Positions 9,486 through 19,762 of a stretch of DNA of 64,000 nt are shown piece by piece. The number at the start of each line of letters is the position of its first letter. Within the stretch, counting starts at the first letter, position 1. The DNA comes from Sphingomonas sp. LaA6.9 (lineage in GTDB: Bacteria; Pseudomonadota; Alphaproteobacteria; Sphingomonadales; Sphingomonadaceae): assembly GCF_022601895.1 (NCBI RefSeq), contig NZ_JAKVIO010000017.1, forward strand, positions 1 through 64,000, in the 5' to 3' direction. A program made the translations under genes and the position numbers. The notes beneath the pieces are model-generated. The model ran no database searches. It saw only the letters and a list, made by a program, of their open reading frames with translations, and had not been told where the DNA came from.

Positions 9486-9608
9486 TTTCCCCTTGTTGAC
9501 CATGTCATCGTCGTAGCCGTGGCGCATCGCGGCGACCACAACTCTAGCATCACGTGGATGTGAAGGCGCGCGGCGCGGGTTCGATATCTGCGATGGGTGC
9601 GGGGACAG

Positions 9609-9770
9609 TCAGGTGCGCGCGTGTGTGCGCCTCACTGCGGCTCTTGCGTGATAGCGATCGGCCATGTCGAGATGCGCATTGCGCGCCAGTGGATGCGTTG
9701 CACGCTCGGCGGCGATCCGCTCCTCACGCTCGCGACGGAGGAAATAGTCGCGGTCCTCCGTGCTGGCCAT
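9609..9770 (-). CDS. Small charged hypothetical protein
   Basis: 53 residues: MASTEDRDYFLRREREERIA, then an Ala/His-rich helix with HLDMADRYHARAAV. The pattern 'DYFxRRxxEE...A...H..LADRYxxR' is seen in small conserved sphingomonad proteins of unknown function. The ATG at 9770 is chosen because upstream codons lose the pattern; the bases just before it are G-rich (GGGGGGTG). No function is proposed. Confidence 0.55.
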   Translation of the reverse strand: MASTEDRDYFLRREREERIAAERATHPLARNAHLDMADRYHARAAVRRTHART

Positions 9771-9888
9771 CGTGCACCCCCCGGTTTGAAAGGTCGTTGC
9801 GATAGCGCAATCGCCAACAAGGCGCCGTGACATCCGTCAAATCGCCGGGAGCTTACGGCATCGTCGAGGCAGTAAGGGAAGGAGGCTT

Positions 9889-9964
<76 letters not shown>

Positions 9965-10053
9965 ACACTGTGCCTAAAACCGGCGGCCGATTGGGCTGCG
10001 CGATCAAGAGGCGTGCCCCCTAGCAAGGGATTCGCGACCTTGCAAACGCTATT

Positions 10054-11166
10054 TCATCCAAAACTCGATCGGCGCTGTCCCGAACGCTCGATCGACATCA
10101 TGATGCCGATGCAGATCATCACCGTCATCATCGCCGAGCCGCCAAAGGAGAAGAGCGGGAGCGGGATGCCGACGACGGGGGCGAGCCCCATCACCATCAT
10201 CAGGTTGATCGCGACGTAGAAGAAGATCGTCGTCGCCAGCCCCGCCGCGGTCAGGCGCGCGAAGCGCGTCTGCGCGCGCTGGCCGACGCGCAGCCCCCAG
10301 CGCACGAGCATGATGAAGCCGATGATGATCGCAAGGCCGCCCACCAGCCCCCATTCCTCGGCCATGGTGGCGAAGATGAAATCGGTATGCCCCTCGGGCA
10401 GATAGTCGAGATGGCTCTGGCTGCCATTCAGGAACCCCTTGCCGAAGATGCCGCCCGAACCGATGGCGATCTTGGACTGGCTGATATGATAGCCCGCGCC
10501 CAGCGGATCGCTTTCGGGATCGAGGAAGATCAGCACGCGCTTCTGCTGATAATCGTGGAGCATGGAGAAGGCGATCGGAACCGCGGCCGCGAGCGCCAGC
10601 CCGCCGCCGATGAAGATCCACAGCGGAAGGCCCGCGAGGAACATGATCGTGATCCCGCCGGCTGCGATCATCAGCGAAGTGCCGAGATCGGGCTGAATCA
10701 TCACCAGCACGAGCGGCACGCCGATCGCGAGCGCGGGCGGCCACATCGCCGACCAGCTACGGATCTGGCCGACCGGAAGCAGGTCGTAATAGCGTGCGAG
10801 CGCAAGCACGATCGCCAGCTTCATCATTTCGGACGGCTGGATACGAATGAAGCCCAGATCCAGCCAGCGCTGGCTGCCGCCGCCGACAAAGCCCAGCATC
10901 TCGACGAGGATCAGCAGGACCAATATGCCGATATAGAGCGGAAAGGCGGCCGCTTTCCAGAAACCCTCGGGCACGCGCGCGAGCACGAGCGCCATCACGA
11001 GGAACACGCAGAAGCGCAGCCCCTGGGAAAAGGCCCAGGGCTTCAGATGGCCGCCCGCAGCCGAATAGAGCACGACGAGGCCGAAGCCGGTGATACCGAT
11101 CACCAGCAGCAGCAGCTTCCAGGGCAGTCGCGAGAGCGGCGCAGGGACAAGCGAATTGCCCATCAT
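10054..11166 (-). CDS. rodA: Peptidoglycan glycosyltransferase RodA
   Basis: 370 residues, a SEDS-family multi-pass inner-membrane protein with about ten hydrophobic segments. Recognisable motifs are GGSQRWLDLGFIRIQPSE, QPDLGTSLM and GIFGKGFLNGSQSHLDYLPE followed by HTDFIF, which holds the conserved SEDS loop. RodA polymerises glycan strands from lipid II in the elongasome, working with PBP2 (next upstream gene) and MreBCD. Its ATG overlaps the mrdA stop (11163-11166), indicating translational coupling. It is the last gene of the mreB-mreC-mreD-mrdA-rodA operon. Confidence 0.96.
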   Translation of the reverse strand: MMGNSLVPAPLSRLPWKLLLLVIGITGFGLVVLYSAAGGHLKPWAFSQGLRFCVFLVMALVLARVPEGFWKAAAFPLYIGILVLLILVEMLGFVGGGSQRWLDLGFIRIQPSEMMKLAIVLALARYYDLLPVGQIRSWSAMWPPALAIGVPLVLVMIQPDLGTSLMIAAGGITIMFLAGLPLWIFIGGGLALAAAVPIAFSMLHDYQQKRVLIFLDPESDPLGAGYHISQSKIAIGSGGIFGKGFLNGSQSHLDYLPEGHTDFIFATMAEEWGLVGGLAIIIGFIMLVRWGLRVGQRAQTRFARLTAAGLATTIFFYVAINLMMVMGLAPVVGIPLPLFSFGGSAMMTVMICIGIMMSIERSGQRRSSFG

Positions 11167-13184
11167 TCGGCCTCTCCGGCAGCCGCTGCCGTATTGGTCG
11201 GCTGCGGCGCGGCGGCGTTGCTTGCATTGGTGGCATTGCTGGCGTTGGCCACCGTCGCCTCGGCATGCGCTGCGGCGACCGCGGGATTTGCCTCGGCCTC
11301 ACGCGCGGCCTTGTAGCGTGCCGCGTCGGCGGCCATGCGCGTGTTGATGTCGCCGCCCCATTCCTTTTCGAAGGCCTCGAGTTTGGCCATCGCCTTGGCG
11401 GGATCGAACAGGTAGAGCAGCGTGTCGCTCGCGACCGGCGCCGCCGCGCCCGAGCCCGACATGCCATGCTCGATCACGACGGCCGCGGCGTAGCGCGGAT
11501 TGTCGACCGGGGCGAAGCATACGAACAGGCCGTGATCGCGGAATTTCCAGGGGATGCCCAGGCCGCGCCGCGCACCGCCCTTGAAGTTGCGGACCTGTGC
11601 CGTCCCCGTCTTTCCGCCCATGCGGATTCCTTCGAGCGGCAGCCGGCTCCGGCCCGCGGTGCCCGCGCCGTTGACGACCTCGTCCATCCCCGAACGGACA
11701 TTGGCGATAAACTCGGGTGAAAAGGGAAGAGGGGCCGCGGGCTTCACCTCGCCTGCGGTCAGCCTTGGTATCAGCATCTTTCCCGACGCGACGCGCGACG
11801 CCATCACCGCGAGTTGCAGCGGGCTCACCTGCAGATAGCCTTGCCCGATCGATGTATTGAGCGTGTCCGACACGCTCCAGTTCTGCTTGTAGCGGCGCTG
11901 CTTCCAGGCGGGATCAGGCACCGTGCCATATTTCTGCGAAGGCATGGGCAGCGTATATTCGGTTCCCAGCCCCAGCAGATGCGCCACCTCGGAAATGGCC
12001 TCGATCCCGGCGCGCCGTCCCATGGTGTAGAAATAGGTGTTGCAGCTTTTCGCGATCGCGGTGTGCATGTTCATCGGGCCGTGCCGGCTGAGGCAGGCAA
12101 AGCGGCGATTGCCGAGCTGGTAGCCGCCGCCGCAGTAGACGATCTCTTTGGGATCGACGCCCGCCTGTTGCAGCGCGAGCGCGGTGATCGGCTTGAAGGT
12201 CGATCCGGGCGGATAGAGCCCCTGCAGCGTCTTGTTCATGAGCGGGACGCGCTCGTCCTCGGACAGCATGTTCCATTCGGCGTGGCTGATGCCGTCGGAA
12301 AAGCTGTTGGGGTCATATGCGGGCATCGACGCCATCGCGAGGACGTCGCCATTTTGGCAATCTATGACGACGCACGAGCCCGACTGGGTGCCGATGCGGC
12401 GTGCGGCATAGGCCTGAAGTCCCGCGTCGATGGTGAGCTTGACGGTGTTGCCCGGCGTATCCGGGCGCGTCGCGAGTTCGCGCACGAGCTTGCCGCGCGC
12501 GGTGACTTCGGTGCGCTTGGCGCCCGGCTGGCCGCGCATGCGCTCGTCGACCATCTTCTCGATGCCGTCCTTGCCCACCTTGAAGCCAGGGGTGATGAGC
12601 AGCGGATCCCTGGACTTTTCATAGTCCTTGGCCGAGGCCGCGCCGACATAGCCGACAAGGTGGCCGACCGCGGCGCCATCGGGATAGAAGCGCGAATAGC
12701 CGCGCGCGGGGGCAGCGCCCGGCAGATCGGGCAGCCGCACGCTGATCGCGGCATATTGGTCGTAGGTGAGGCCGGCGGCAACCTGCACGGGCTGGAAGCC
12801 CGCGGCCTTGTCGAGATCCTCGAGGATGCGGTCGCGCTGATCCTGATCGAGCGCAAGCAGGTTGCCGAGTGCGGTGACGACGCGTTCGGGATCGGTGACG
12901 CGGTCGGGGATCAGGTCGACGCGGAAATCGGTGCGGTTGATCGCGATCGGCCGGCCATAGCGGTCGACGATCCATCCGCGGCGCGGCGGAATCAGCGTCA
13001 GATTGACGCGGTTGCTCTCCGACATGAGCTCGTAACGCTCATTCTCCGCGATCGAGAGCCAGCCCATGCGCGTCGCAAGCAGCACGCCGACGCCCGCCTG
13101 AACACCGCCGAGGAAGAGCGTCCGCCGGGTAAAGGAAAGCGATTGCTGGGCTTCCGACAGGATCGGGCGCTGGCGGCGTTTCAT
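11163..13184 (-). CDS. mrdA: Penicillin-binding protein 2 (elongasome transpeptidase)
   Basis: 673 residues. It has a short cytoplasmic tail, one N-terminal anchor (about 20-42), then the pedestal domain beginning ESNRVNLTLIPPRRGWIVDR. The transpeptidase domain has all three active-site boxes: STFK (PPGSTFKPITAL), SCN (AKSCNTYFY) and KTGT (GGKTGTAQV). PBP2 crosslinks side-wall peptidoglycan and activates RodA. The extra C-terminal 60 residues are Ala/Asn-rich low complexity (ANASNATNASNAA), longer than in enteric PBP2. The mreD stop lies 13 bases upstream. Confidence 0.96.
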   Translation of the reverse strand: MKRRQRPILSEAQQSLSFTRRTLFLGGVQAGVGVLLATRMGWLSIAENERYELMSESNRVNLTLIPPRRGWIVDRYGRPIAINRTDFRVDLIPDRVTDPERVVTALGNLLALDQDQRDRILEDLDKAAGFQPVQVAAGLTYDQYAAISVRLPDLPGAAPARGYSRFYPDGAAVGHLVGYVGAASAKDYEKSRDPLLITPGFKVGKDGIEKMVDERMRGQPGAKRTEVTARGKLVRELATRPDTPGNTVKLTIDAGLQAYAARRIGTQSGSCVVIDCQNGDVLAMASMPAYDPNSFSDGISHAEWNMLSEDERVPLMNKTLQGLYPPGSTFKPITALALQQAGVDPKEIVYCGGGYQLGNRRFACLSRHGPMNMHTAIAKSCNTYFYTMGRRAGIEAISEVAHLLGLGTEYTLPMPSQKYGTVPDPAWKQRRYKQNWSVSDTLNTSIGQGYLQVSPLQLAVMASRVASGKMLIPRLTAGEVKPAAPLPFSPEFIANVRSGMDEVVNGAGTAGRSRLPLEGIRMGGKTGTAQVRNFKGGARRGLGIPWKFRDHGLFVCFAPVDNPRYAAAVVIEHGMSGSGAAAPVASDTLLYLFDPAKAMAKLEAFEKEWGGDINTRMAADAARYKAAREAEANPAVAAAHAEATVANASNATNASNAAAPQPTNTAAAAGEAE

Positions 13185-13197
13185 CGACCTCGTTTCA

Positions 13198-13710
13198 TCA
13201 CGACAACCGCCAGCGGTCGAGCAGCGCGCAGAGGCGCACGACCGCCGGGAAAATCAACACGGACAGTACCATTTGCGGCACGATCTGCTGCACCGTTCCA
13301 TTGCCTCCGGTGGCGTTGGCGGTCACCAGCCCACCAATGAGGCACAAGATAATCGCGGCGGCCGCGATCAGCCAGTCCTGCCAGTAATCGCGCCACACCA
13401 TTCGCCGGTCCGCCAGGTCGATGCCCAGCAGCGCAAGCGTCCAGAGCAGCATTGCGCTGCCGATCGGCTGACCGCTGAACAGATCGTCGATCAGTCCCAG
13501 CGGAAGGCCGATCCACACCGGCCAGAGCTCGGGGCGCAGCAACCGCCAGGCGAGCAGCATCAGCAAACCGAAGGGGGGCAGCAGCGGCGTGGAGGCGATG
13601 ATCGGCAGGATCACGGTGGCCGAGCCCAGCATGGTCGTGATCGCAGGCAGCGTCGTGCCGCGCAGGCGCGCGATCCTTTCCTCTCCGTCCGAACGGATAC
13701 GTGCGCTCAT
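13198..13710 (-). CDS. mreD: Rod shape-determining protein MreD
   Basis: 170 residues with about five membrane helices and a Pro-rich second segment (PLLPPFGLLMLLAWRLLRPE). IGLPLGLIDDLFSGQPIGS carries the conserved G-L-x-x-D-x-x-x-G-x-P-x-G motif of MreD. It acts in the inner membrane with MreC to link MreB filaments to RodA/PBP2. The start at 13710 overlaps the mreC stop by 4 bases (ATGA). Confidence 0.92.
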   Translation of the reverse strand: MSARIRSDGEERIARLRGTTLPAITTMLGSATVILPIIASTPLLPPFGLLMLLAWRLLRPELWPVWIGLPLGLIDDLFSGQPIGSAMLLWTLALLGIDLADRRMVWRDYWQDWLIAAAAIILCLIGGLVTANATGGNGTVQQIVPQMVLSVLIFPAVVRLCALLDRWRLS

Positions 13711-14594
13711 TCGGCGGCTTCCTCCGGCGCGGCGACGGGGGCTTCGGCGACGACGGGCACAAAGACGGGCAGCACGACGGCGTAGTCGAGCTTGGCCGGA
13801 TTGGCGAGCGGTCGCGCCATCGCACCGTCGCCCGAGGCCGTGATCGCGATCGCCACGGGAATCTTGGGCGGATAGACGCCGCCCGTGCCCGACGTGACGA
13901 ACACGTCGCCGGGCTTGAACACGTTGCCCGTGGCGGTCAGCGCGCGAATGTCGATCGAACCGTCGCCATTGCCCGTGGCGATCGCGGGCAGACCGTCGGT
14001 CACCCGGATGACGGGCACGACATTGCCGGTATCGGTAATCAGCTGGACGCGCGCGGTGCCGCGCCCGGTCTCGATCACACGACCGACAAGGCCATCGGGA
14101 CCGCGCACGGGTTGCCCCGAGGCGACGCCATTGACGCTGCCCGCGTTCAGCATCGCGAAGCGTCGCGAACTCGACGCCGAGGAACTGGTGAGCTGGGCCG
14201 CGACCACCGCGTTCTCGTCAGCTTCTACGATGCCAAGCAATCGCTTGAGCCGACGGTTCTCATAATCGGTGGCACGCGCCTCGATCAGCTTGCGGCGCGC
14301 GACCGCAAGTTCCTTGCGCAGAGCTGCATTCTTGGAGCCGGCGTCGAAATATTCGAGCACAGCCTCGCCGCTCGCGCCCGTCGCGCGCACGCTCGAGCGC
14401 AGCGCACTTGAAATCGGGCTGGTGATGTCGCTGATCAGCGTCCGGATCGCATTATGGCCCGTCGGGTCGACCCAGGCGGTGACGACAAGCAACAGGCCTA
14501 GCAATGCCCCCAGCACCGCGACAACATAGCCCGCGAACAGGCCATATTGCGCACGGCGGGAAAAGCCGGGGCGCCGATTTTTGGGCGGCGCCAT
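13707..14594 (-). CDS. mreC: Rod shape-determining protein MreC
   Basis: 295 residues. It has one N-terminal membrane helix (about 15-37), then a periplasmic coiled-coil (KNAALRKELAVARRKLIEARATDYENRRLKRLLGI) and the two beta-barrel MreC lobes, containing GVASGQPVRGPDGLVGRVIE and ITDTGNVVPVIR. MreC binds PBP2 in the periplasm and activates the elongasome. The C-terminal 25 residues are Ala/Pro/Glu-rich. It sits 17 bases downstream of mreB. Confidence 0.94.
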   Translation of the reverse strand: MAPPKNRRPGFSRRAQYGLFAGYVVAVLGALLGLLLVVTAWVDPTGHNAIRTLISDITSPISSALRSSVRATGASGEAVLEYFDAGSKNAALRKELAVARRKLIEARATDYENRRLKRLLGIVEADENAVVAAQLTSSSASSSRRFAMLNAGSVNGVASGQPVRGPDGLVGRVIETGRGTARVQLITDTGNVVPVIRVTDGLPAIATGNGDGSIDIRALTATGNVFKPGDVFVTSGTGGVYPPKIPVAIAITASGDGAMARPLANPAKLDYAVVLPVFVPVVAEAPVAAPEEAAE

Positions 14595-14611
14595 AAGCGC
14601 TTATGCCCCGA

Positions 14612-15769
<1,158 letters not shown>

Positions 15770-15816
15770 TCAACGCCGGGTCGCGGGATGCCGTCGCTTG
15801 GGCTAGACGAAGCCCC

Positions 15817-17601
15817 ATGTCAATACGCCGCCTCCCCGAGCATCTTGTCAACCGAATTGCCGCAGGCGAGGTCGTTGAAAGGCCAGCAAGCGCGCTGAAA
15901 GAACTGGTTGAGAACGCGATCGACGCGGGCGCGACGCGAATCGCGGTCAAGCTGACGGGCGGGGGGATCGACCTGATCGAGGTCGGCGACGACGGATGCG
16001 GCATGGATCGCGACGAAATGCAGCTCGCGCTGGAGCGCCATGCCACCTCCAAGCTGCCCGACGACGCGATCGATGCGGTCTCGACGCTCGGATTTCGCGG
16101 CGAGGCGCTGCCCTCGATCGCCAGCGTATCGCGATTCACGCTCGAAAGCCGCGTGCGCGGTGCCGATGGCTGGCAACGCGTCGTCGACAATGGCCGGCTC
16201 GAAAGCGAGGGACCTGCAGCGCTTCCACCCGGCACGCGGATCCGCGTCGAGCGCCTGTTCGAAAAGGTGCCCGCGCGCCGCAAGTTCCTGCGCAGCGCGC
16301 GCGCCGAATATGCCGCGTGCGTCGATGCGGTGCGCCGGCTTGCCATGGCGCGGCCCGATATCGCGTTTTCGCTCGAGCATGAGGGGCGGCGTGCGCTCGG
16401 CGTGCAGGGCGGCGAAAGCGGTCCCGATCGCGTCGCCGCGCTGACCGACCGGGCGCTGTCCGAAAACAGTGTTGGCATTGATTTCACGCGCGAGGGTGTG
16501 CGCCTCGGCGGTGTGGCAGGGCTGCCGACCTTTAATCGCGGTGTCGCCGATCACCAATATCTGTTCGTCAACGGGCGCCCTGTGAAGGATCGGTTGCTCG
16601 CCGGCGCGGTGCGCGGCGCCTATGCCGATGTGCTCGCGCGCGACCGGCACCCGGTAGTCGCGCTGTTCCTCGACGTTCCCGCCGACGCGGTCGACGTCAA
16701 CGTCCATCCCGCCAAGACCGAGGTGCGCTTTCGCGACCCCGCGCTGATCCGCGGCATGATCGTGAGCGGTTTGCGCCGTGCGCTCGACGAGGCGGGGCAT
16801 CGCAGCGTGCAGCGCCCCGATCCCTCGTCGCTCGGCAACTGGCAGAGCGAGCCGCTCGCGCCCGCGGCCGAACTCGCGCTCGGCGCGCTTGGCGATTACG
16901 CGGCCGCGCCATCGGTAGTTTCACCCCAGTCCACGGTCTGGGACCGCAGGCCCGGCTTCACGATGCCGCCGCCAATGGCGCGCGCCGAACCTGCTTATGC
17001 CGCTCCGCCCGAGACGGTCAGCTATCCGCTCGGCGTGGCGCGGGGGCAGGTTGCCAAGACCTATATCGTCGCCGAGGCCGAGGACGGTCTCGTCATTGTC
17101 GACCAGCACGCCGCCCATGAGCGTCTCGTACTCGAACGCATGCGCCGCGCGATGGACGGGGGCGGGGTGGCGCGCCAGGCGCTGCTGCTTCCCGAGGTCG
17201 TCGACCTTGACGAAAGCGCGTGCGACCGGCTCGAGGCGCGTACCACTGAACTCGTCGAATTCGGGCTCGAGCTCGAACGATTCGGCGCCACCGCGATGCT
17301 CGTGCGCGCAACCCCCGCAATGCTGGGCAATGGCGATGTGAAGGCGCTCGTCACCGATCTCGCCGACGAGCTTGCCGCCTATGACGAGGCGCTCTCGCTC
17401 AAGGAACGGCTCGACCATGTCGCCGCCACCATGGCGTGCCACGGCTCGGTCCGCGCGGGCCGCATACTCTCGGTCGCCGAAATGAACGCGCTGCTCCGCG
17501 AAATGGAGGTCACCCCGCATTCGGGCCAGTGCAACCATGGCCGCCCGACATGGGTGAAGCTCGCGCACGGCGATATCGAAAAGCTTTTCGGCCGTAAGTG
17601 A
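15817..17601 (+). CDS. mutL: DNA mismatch repair protein MutL
   Basis: 594 residues. The N-terminal GHKL ATPase has ELVENAIDAGAT, DDGCGM and GFRGEALPSIASVS. After a Pro/Ala linker (about 330-410), the C-terminal dimerisation/endonuclease domain begins at GQVAKTYIVAEAEDG. The DQHAAHERLVLE motif matches DQHA(x)2E(x)4E, and ACHGSVRAG plus CNHGRPT complete the metal site. This MutL is therefore predicted to be a nicking endonuclease, as in bacteria without MutH. ATG 15817 (MSIRRLPEHL) is the family start. Confidence 0.96.
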   Translation: MSIRRLPEHLVNRIAAGEVVERPASALKELVENAIDAGATRIAVKLTGGGIDLIEVGDDGCGMDRDEMQLALERHATSKLPDDAIDAVSTLGFRGEALPSIASVSRFTLESRVRGADGWQRVVDNGRLESEGPAALPPGTRIRVERLFEKVPARRKFLRSARAEYAACVDAVRRLAMARPDIAFSLEHEGRRALGVQGGESGPDRVAALTDRALSENSVGIDFTREGVRLGGVAGLPTFNRGVADHQYLFVNGRPVKDRLLAGAVRGAYADVLARDRHPVVALFLDVPADAVDVNVHPAKTEVRFRDPALIRGMIVSGLRRALDEAGHRSVQRPDPSSLGNWQSEPLAPAAELALGALGDYAAAPSVVSPQSTVWDRRPGFTMPPPMARAEPAYAAPPETVSYPLGVARGQVAKTYIVAEAEDGLVIVDQHAAHERLVLERMRRAMDGGGVARQALLLPEVVDLDESACDRLEARTTELVEFGLELERFGATAMLVRATPAMLGNGDVKALVTDLADELAAYDEALSLKERLDHVAATMACHGSVRAGRILSVAEMNALLREMEVTPHSGQCNHGRPTWVKLAHGDIEKLFGRK

Positions 17602-17727
17602 ATGAGCCAGTTGATATTGTGAATCGTGCGCCCGCAGCCGTTGTGGAGGCGGATCGACGAGGATCTGGCGATAAGCTGGATCAGGCAGGCATCGGAACTT
17701 CCCGGAGAACATTCGCTCGCGGGCGGT

Positions 17728-18096
17728 TTACGGCCTGCTCTTCCGCTGCTGATCAATCAGGACCGCCTGTTGCCATGGGCTCGGCGCCTTGTCGGTGCGA
17801 TGAATGCAGCCTGCCCAGCAGCAGGGCCGCTTCTTGCCCTCCAGCAGCTCTTCACGGGTTCGCTCAATGCGCCGCTGCCGCGTCTTTGGCTGTTTCGCGT
17901 CATCCACCCAGCAGATGAACTCGTTTCGACCGAGCGGCGTCAGGCTTTCCCACAGCATCAGGATTTTCGGGTCCGACCGCAAGGCAGCTTCAAGGTCTTC
18001 AGCTGCCTTATGGACAGTGCCATGCGAAAAAGTCTCCACCGCGAAATCTCCAAGCAATGCAACCCGCAAGCCGGGCTCGCTAACGCCGCATAGCAT
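17728..18096 (-). CDS. YdeI/OmpD-associated family protein (short form)
   Basis: About 122 residues. The recognisable part is the C-terminal PF13376-type segment: DLEAALRSDPKILMLWESL, then TPLGRNEFICWVDDAKQPKT, then RRIERTREELLEGKKRPCCW with a C-C-W-x-G-C cysteine cluster that might bind metal. The family was named after E. coli YdeI, linked to peptide and polymyxin tolerance; its biochemical role is unclear. The start is uncertain. ATG 18096 is used, and further upstream the same frame has no family similarity. The tail beyond HRTD is atypical, possibly by drift. Confidence 0.6.
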   Translation of the reverse strand: MLCGVSEPGLRVALLGDFAVETFSHGTVHKAAEDLEAALRSDPKILMLWESLTPLGRNEFICWVDDAKQPKTRQRRIERTREELLEGKKRPCCWAGCIHRTDKAPSPWQQAVLIDQQRKSRP

Positions 18097-18200
18097 GACG
18101 CCTTCTGAACCTGGCCGCCAATCGAAATCATGTCTGCGTTGGGCTGGTGCGCTTCTGGCTTGGTAGCGGGACCCGTCCGCAATGCCGGCCAACGCGCCCT

Positions 18201-18617
18201 TTACCCCGCGTAGCGTCCGGCGGTCTGGCGGATCAGCGCGATCATGTTGGGGATGCCCTGCGTCCGGTTGGAGCTGAGCTGGTTTTTGAGATCGAAGGGC
18301 GCAAGCGCGTCCTCGATGTCCAGCGTCACCAGCTCCTCGGGTGTCCGATCCTGAACGATCTGCAGAATGAGCGCGATGATCCCCTTGGTGATCGCGGCGT
18401 TGCTGTCGGCGAGGAAATGGAGCCGCCCGTCTTCGGTGCGCGTCGGATAGACCCACACCGCCGCCGAGCATCCGCGCACCAGCGTCGCATCGGTCTTGAG
18501 CGCGTCCGGCATGTCCTCGAGCGCGCGGCCGAGGTCGATCAGCAGGCGATAGCGATCGTCTGCGTCGAGGAACTCGTATTCTTCCTGGATCTCGGTGATT
18601 GCGTTCACGACAGTCAT
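18201..18617 (-). CDS. sufE: Cysteine desulfuration protein SufE
   Basis: 138 residues. SufE accepts persulfide sulfur from the desulfurase SufS for Fe-S cluster assembly in the cytoplasm. The catalytic Cys is C50 in LVRGCSAAVW, followed by LHFLADSNAAITKGIIALIL, the conserved loop and helix. The C-terminal FDLKNQLSSNRTQGIPNMI is also typical. ATG 18617 matches the family length; upstream open frame is not conserved. The rest of the suf operon is not in the window. Confidence 0.94.
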   Translation of the reverse strand: MTVVNAITEIQEEYEFLDADDRYRLLIDLGRALEDMPDALKTDATLVRGCSAAVWVYPTRTEDGRLHFLADSNAAITKGIIALILQIVQDRTPEELVTLDIEDALAPFDLKNQLSSNRTQGIPNMIALIRQTAGRYAG

Positions 18618-18713
18618 GTCGTGCGCGCTAGCAGGGGCCGCAAGGGGTGGTCCAGCGGGATTTTTGCTCTCGTTGTCCGTCAATCTCCGCAAGGGCCGCG
18701 CATCCGGTTGAAC

Positions 18714-18813
18714 CGTCATCCCGGACTTGATCCGGGATCCACGAACACGGAATTCGGGGGGCTATTCGTCGGTTCCGGTGTTCATGGATCCCGGATCAAG
18801 TCCGGGATGACGG
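18714..18813. repeat. Sphingomonad-type palindromic intergenic repeat pair
   Basis: CGTCATCCCGGACTTGATCC begins the left copy at 18714. The right copy ends at 18813 in the mirrored GGATCAAGTCCGGGATGACG. Each arm is itself an imperfect palindrome (CCGGACTTGATCCGG), and the two arms are inverted around about 40 unique bases. The same word family recurs at 44067-44095. It lies between sufE and the psp operon, upstream of sufE and downstream of psp. Confidence 0.85.
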
Positions 18814-18866
18814 CCAAGAGGGAAGGCCAGAAGCCGTCTCTCCCGCTCAAGGTGCAAGCGCCCCGC

Positions 18867-19100
18867 TCAAAGCTCGACGCCTGCGGCGATCGCCTCGAGC
18901 TTGCGGATGCGTTCCTTCAGGTCCGCGATTTCGATCCGCGAGCCCGCGGTGGTCGGCTGGGCTTCGAGCCGCGCGTGTTGAAGCTCGGCGCGCTTGAGGT
19001 CGAGCCATCCGCGCCATCCGCGCAGCGCCGCTGCGGTCATCATGGCGATCGCCGCGAGCGCGGAGAGCGCGATGGTCAGGTAAAGTGTCGGGTCGGTCAT
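18867..19100 (-). CDS. Psp-operon small membrane/coiled-coil protein 4
   Basis: 77 residues. It has one N-terminal membrane helix (LYLTIALSALAAIAMMTAAAL), then a basic turn (RGWRGWLDLKR) and a helix ending IADLKERIRKLEAIAAG. This is the last and most diverged of the series of PspB-like proteins downstream of pspC. It shares the topology and the (L)KERI-x-x-LE coil, but lacks the final EI(D/E)-x-LR. The ATG at 19100 gives the complete membrane helix. It is probably co-transcribed with pspABC from the sigma-54 promoter at 21750. Confidence 0.6.
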   Translation of the reverse strand: MTDPTLYLTIALSALAAIAMMTAAALRGWRGWLDLKRAELQHARLEAQPTTAGSRIEIADLKERIRKLEAIAAGVEL

Positions 19101-19131
19101 GATGATGTCCCCATTCTCTCCGGGCCGGCCC

Positions 19132-19389
19132 TCAGGCCTGGTCCCGTTGGCGCAGTTTCTCGATCTCCCGGTCGAGTGCGCTGGTGTTGTCGGTTGCGAG
19201 CCGTTCGAGCACCGCAACGCGTTCCTTCAATGCCTTCACTTCGTCGCGCAGCCGCTGCGTGTCGGGATCGTGAAGGACCATGTCATTGCCCTTCCAGTCC
19301 CTGCCCACCTTGTACCGGGCGCGCAGAATGCCGCCGATGGTGACGATGAAGACGATCGCCACGACCATCGAAAACGGGTTGTCGAACAT
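19132..19389 (-). CDS. Psp-operon small membrane/coiled-coil protein 3
   Basis: 85 residues. A membrane helix MVVAIVFIVTIGGILRARY is followed by a short polar stretch (VGRDWKGNDMVL) and a coil. The coil carries the motif shared across this operon: LKERVAVLERLATD, then REIEKLR. It resembles PspB in size and order of parts but is a separate paralogue. Its function is not known; envelope-stress sensing together with PspA/B/C is the contextual inference. Confidence 0.65.
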   Translation of the reverse strand: MFDNPFSMVVAIVFIVTIGGILRARYKVGRDWKGNDMVLHDPDTQRLRDEVKALKERVAVLERLATDNTSALDREIEKLRQRDQA

Positions 19390-19416
19390 CTATGGTCTCC
19401 CTGAACCGTCAAATTC

Positions 19417-19734
19417 TCAGTTGCTCTTGACGCGCAGCGTCTCGATTTCGCGCGTCAGCGTGTGTGCTTCGTCGGTCACGATCCGCTCGACATTCGCGAG
19501 CCGATCCTTGATCGATCCGATCTCGGCGCGAAGCTGCGCGTTTTCCTGCGTCAGCAGCTTGACGCGCTCGATCGCCTCGTCATTCTTCCTTGGGTAGAGC
19601 GCCTGACCCCATGCGCCGTCGAGCGGATATCCGTGCCGGATGCGCAGCCAGGTGGTGACCACCCATCCCGCGATGCCTAGAACACCCATGATCGCGCCGA
19701 AGACGATGAAGGGCTGAATAAATTGCTGGTCCAT
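19417..19734 (-). CDS. Psp-operon small membrane/coiled-coil protein 2
   Basis: 105 residues. The membrane helix (FIVFGAIMGVLGIAGWVV) is followed by TTWLRIRHGYPLDGAWG, which is closely matched by STWIRAKHGYPIENEWG in the next upstream gene, and then a coiled-coil with IKDRLANVERIVTDEAHTLT and REIETLR. It is clearly a paralogue of the 20053 gene. The shared (S/T)TW(L/I)R-x-(R/K)HGYP juxtamembrane motif is a good search signature. ATG 19734 is chosen from the membrane helix position. Confidence 0.68.
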   Translation of the reverse strand: MDQQFIQPFIVFGAIMGVLGIAGWVVTTWLRIRHGYPLDGAWGQALYPRKNDEAIERVKLLTQENAQLRAEIGSIKDRLANVERIVTDEAHTLTREIETLRVKSN

Positions 19735-19762
19735 TGTTCGTTTCCTGAATTTTATTCTGGTT

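Noticed and set aside
11814-13340. Plus-strand open frame of about 508 codons opposite mrdA and mreD
   Set aside because: Antisense shadow of two well-conserved genes; no ribosome site or recognisable domain.
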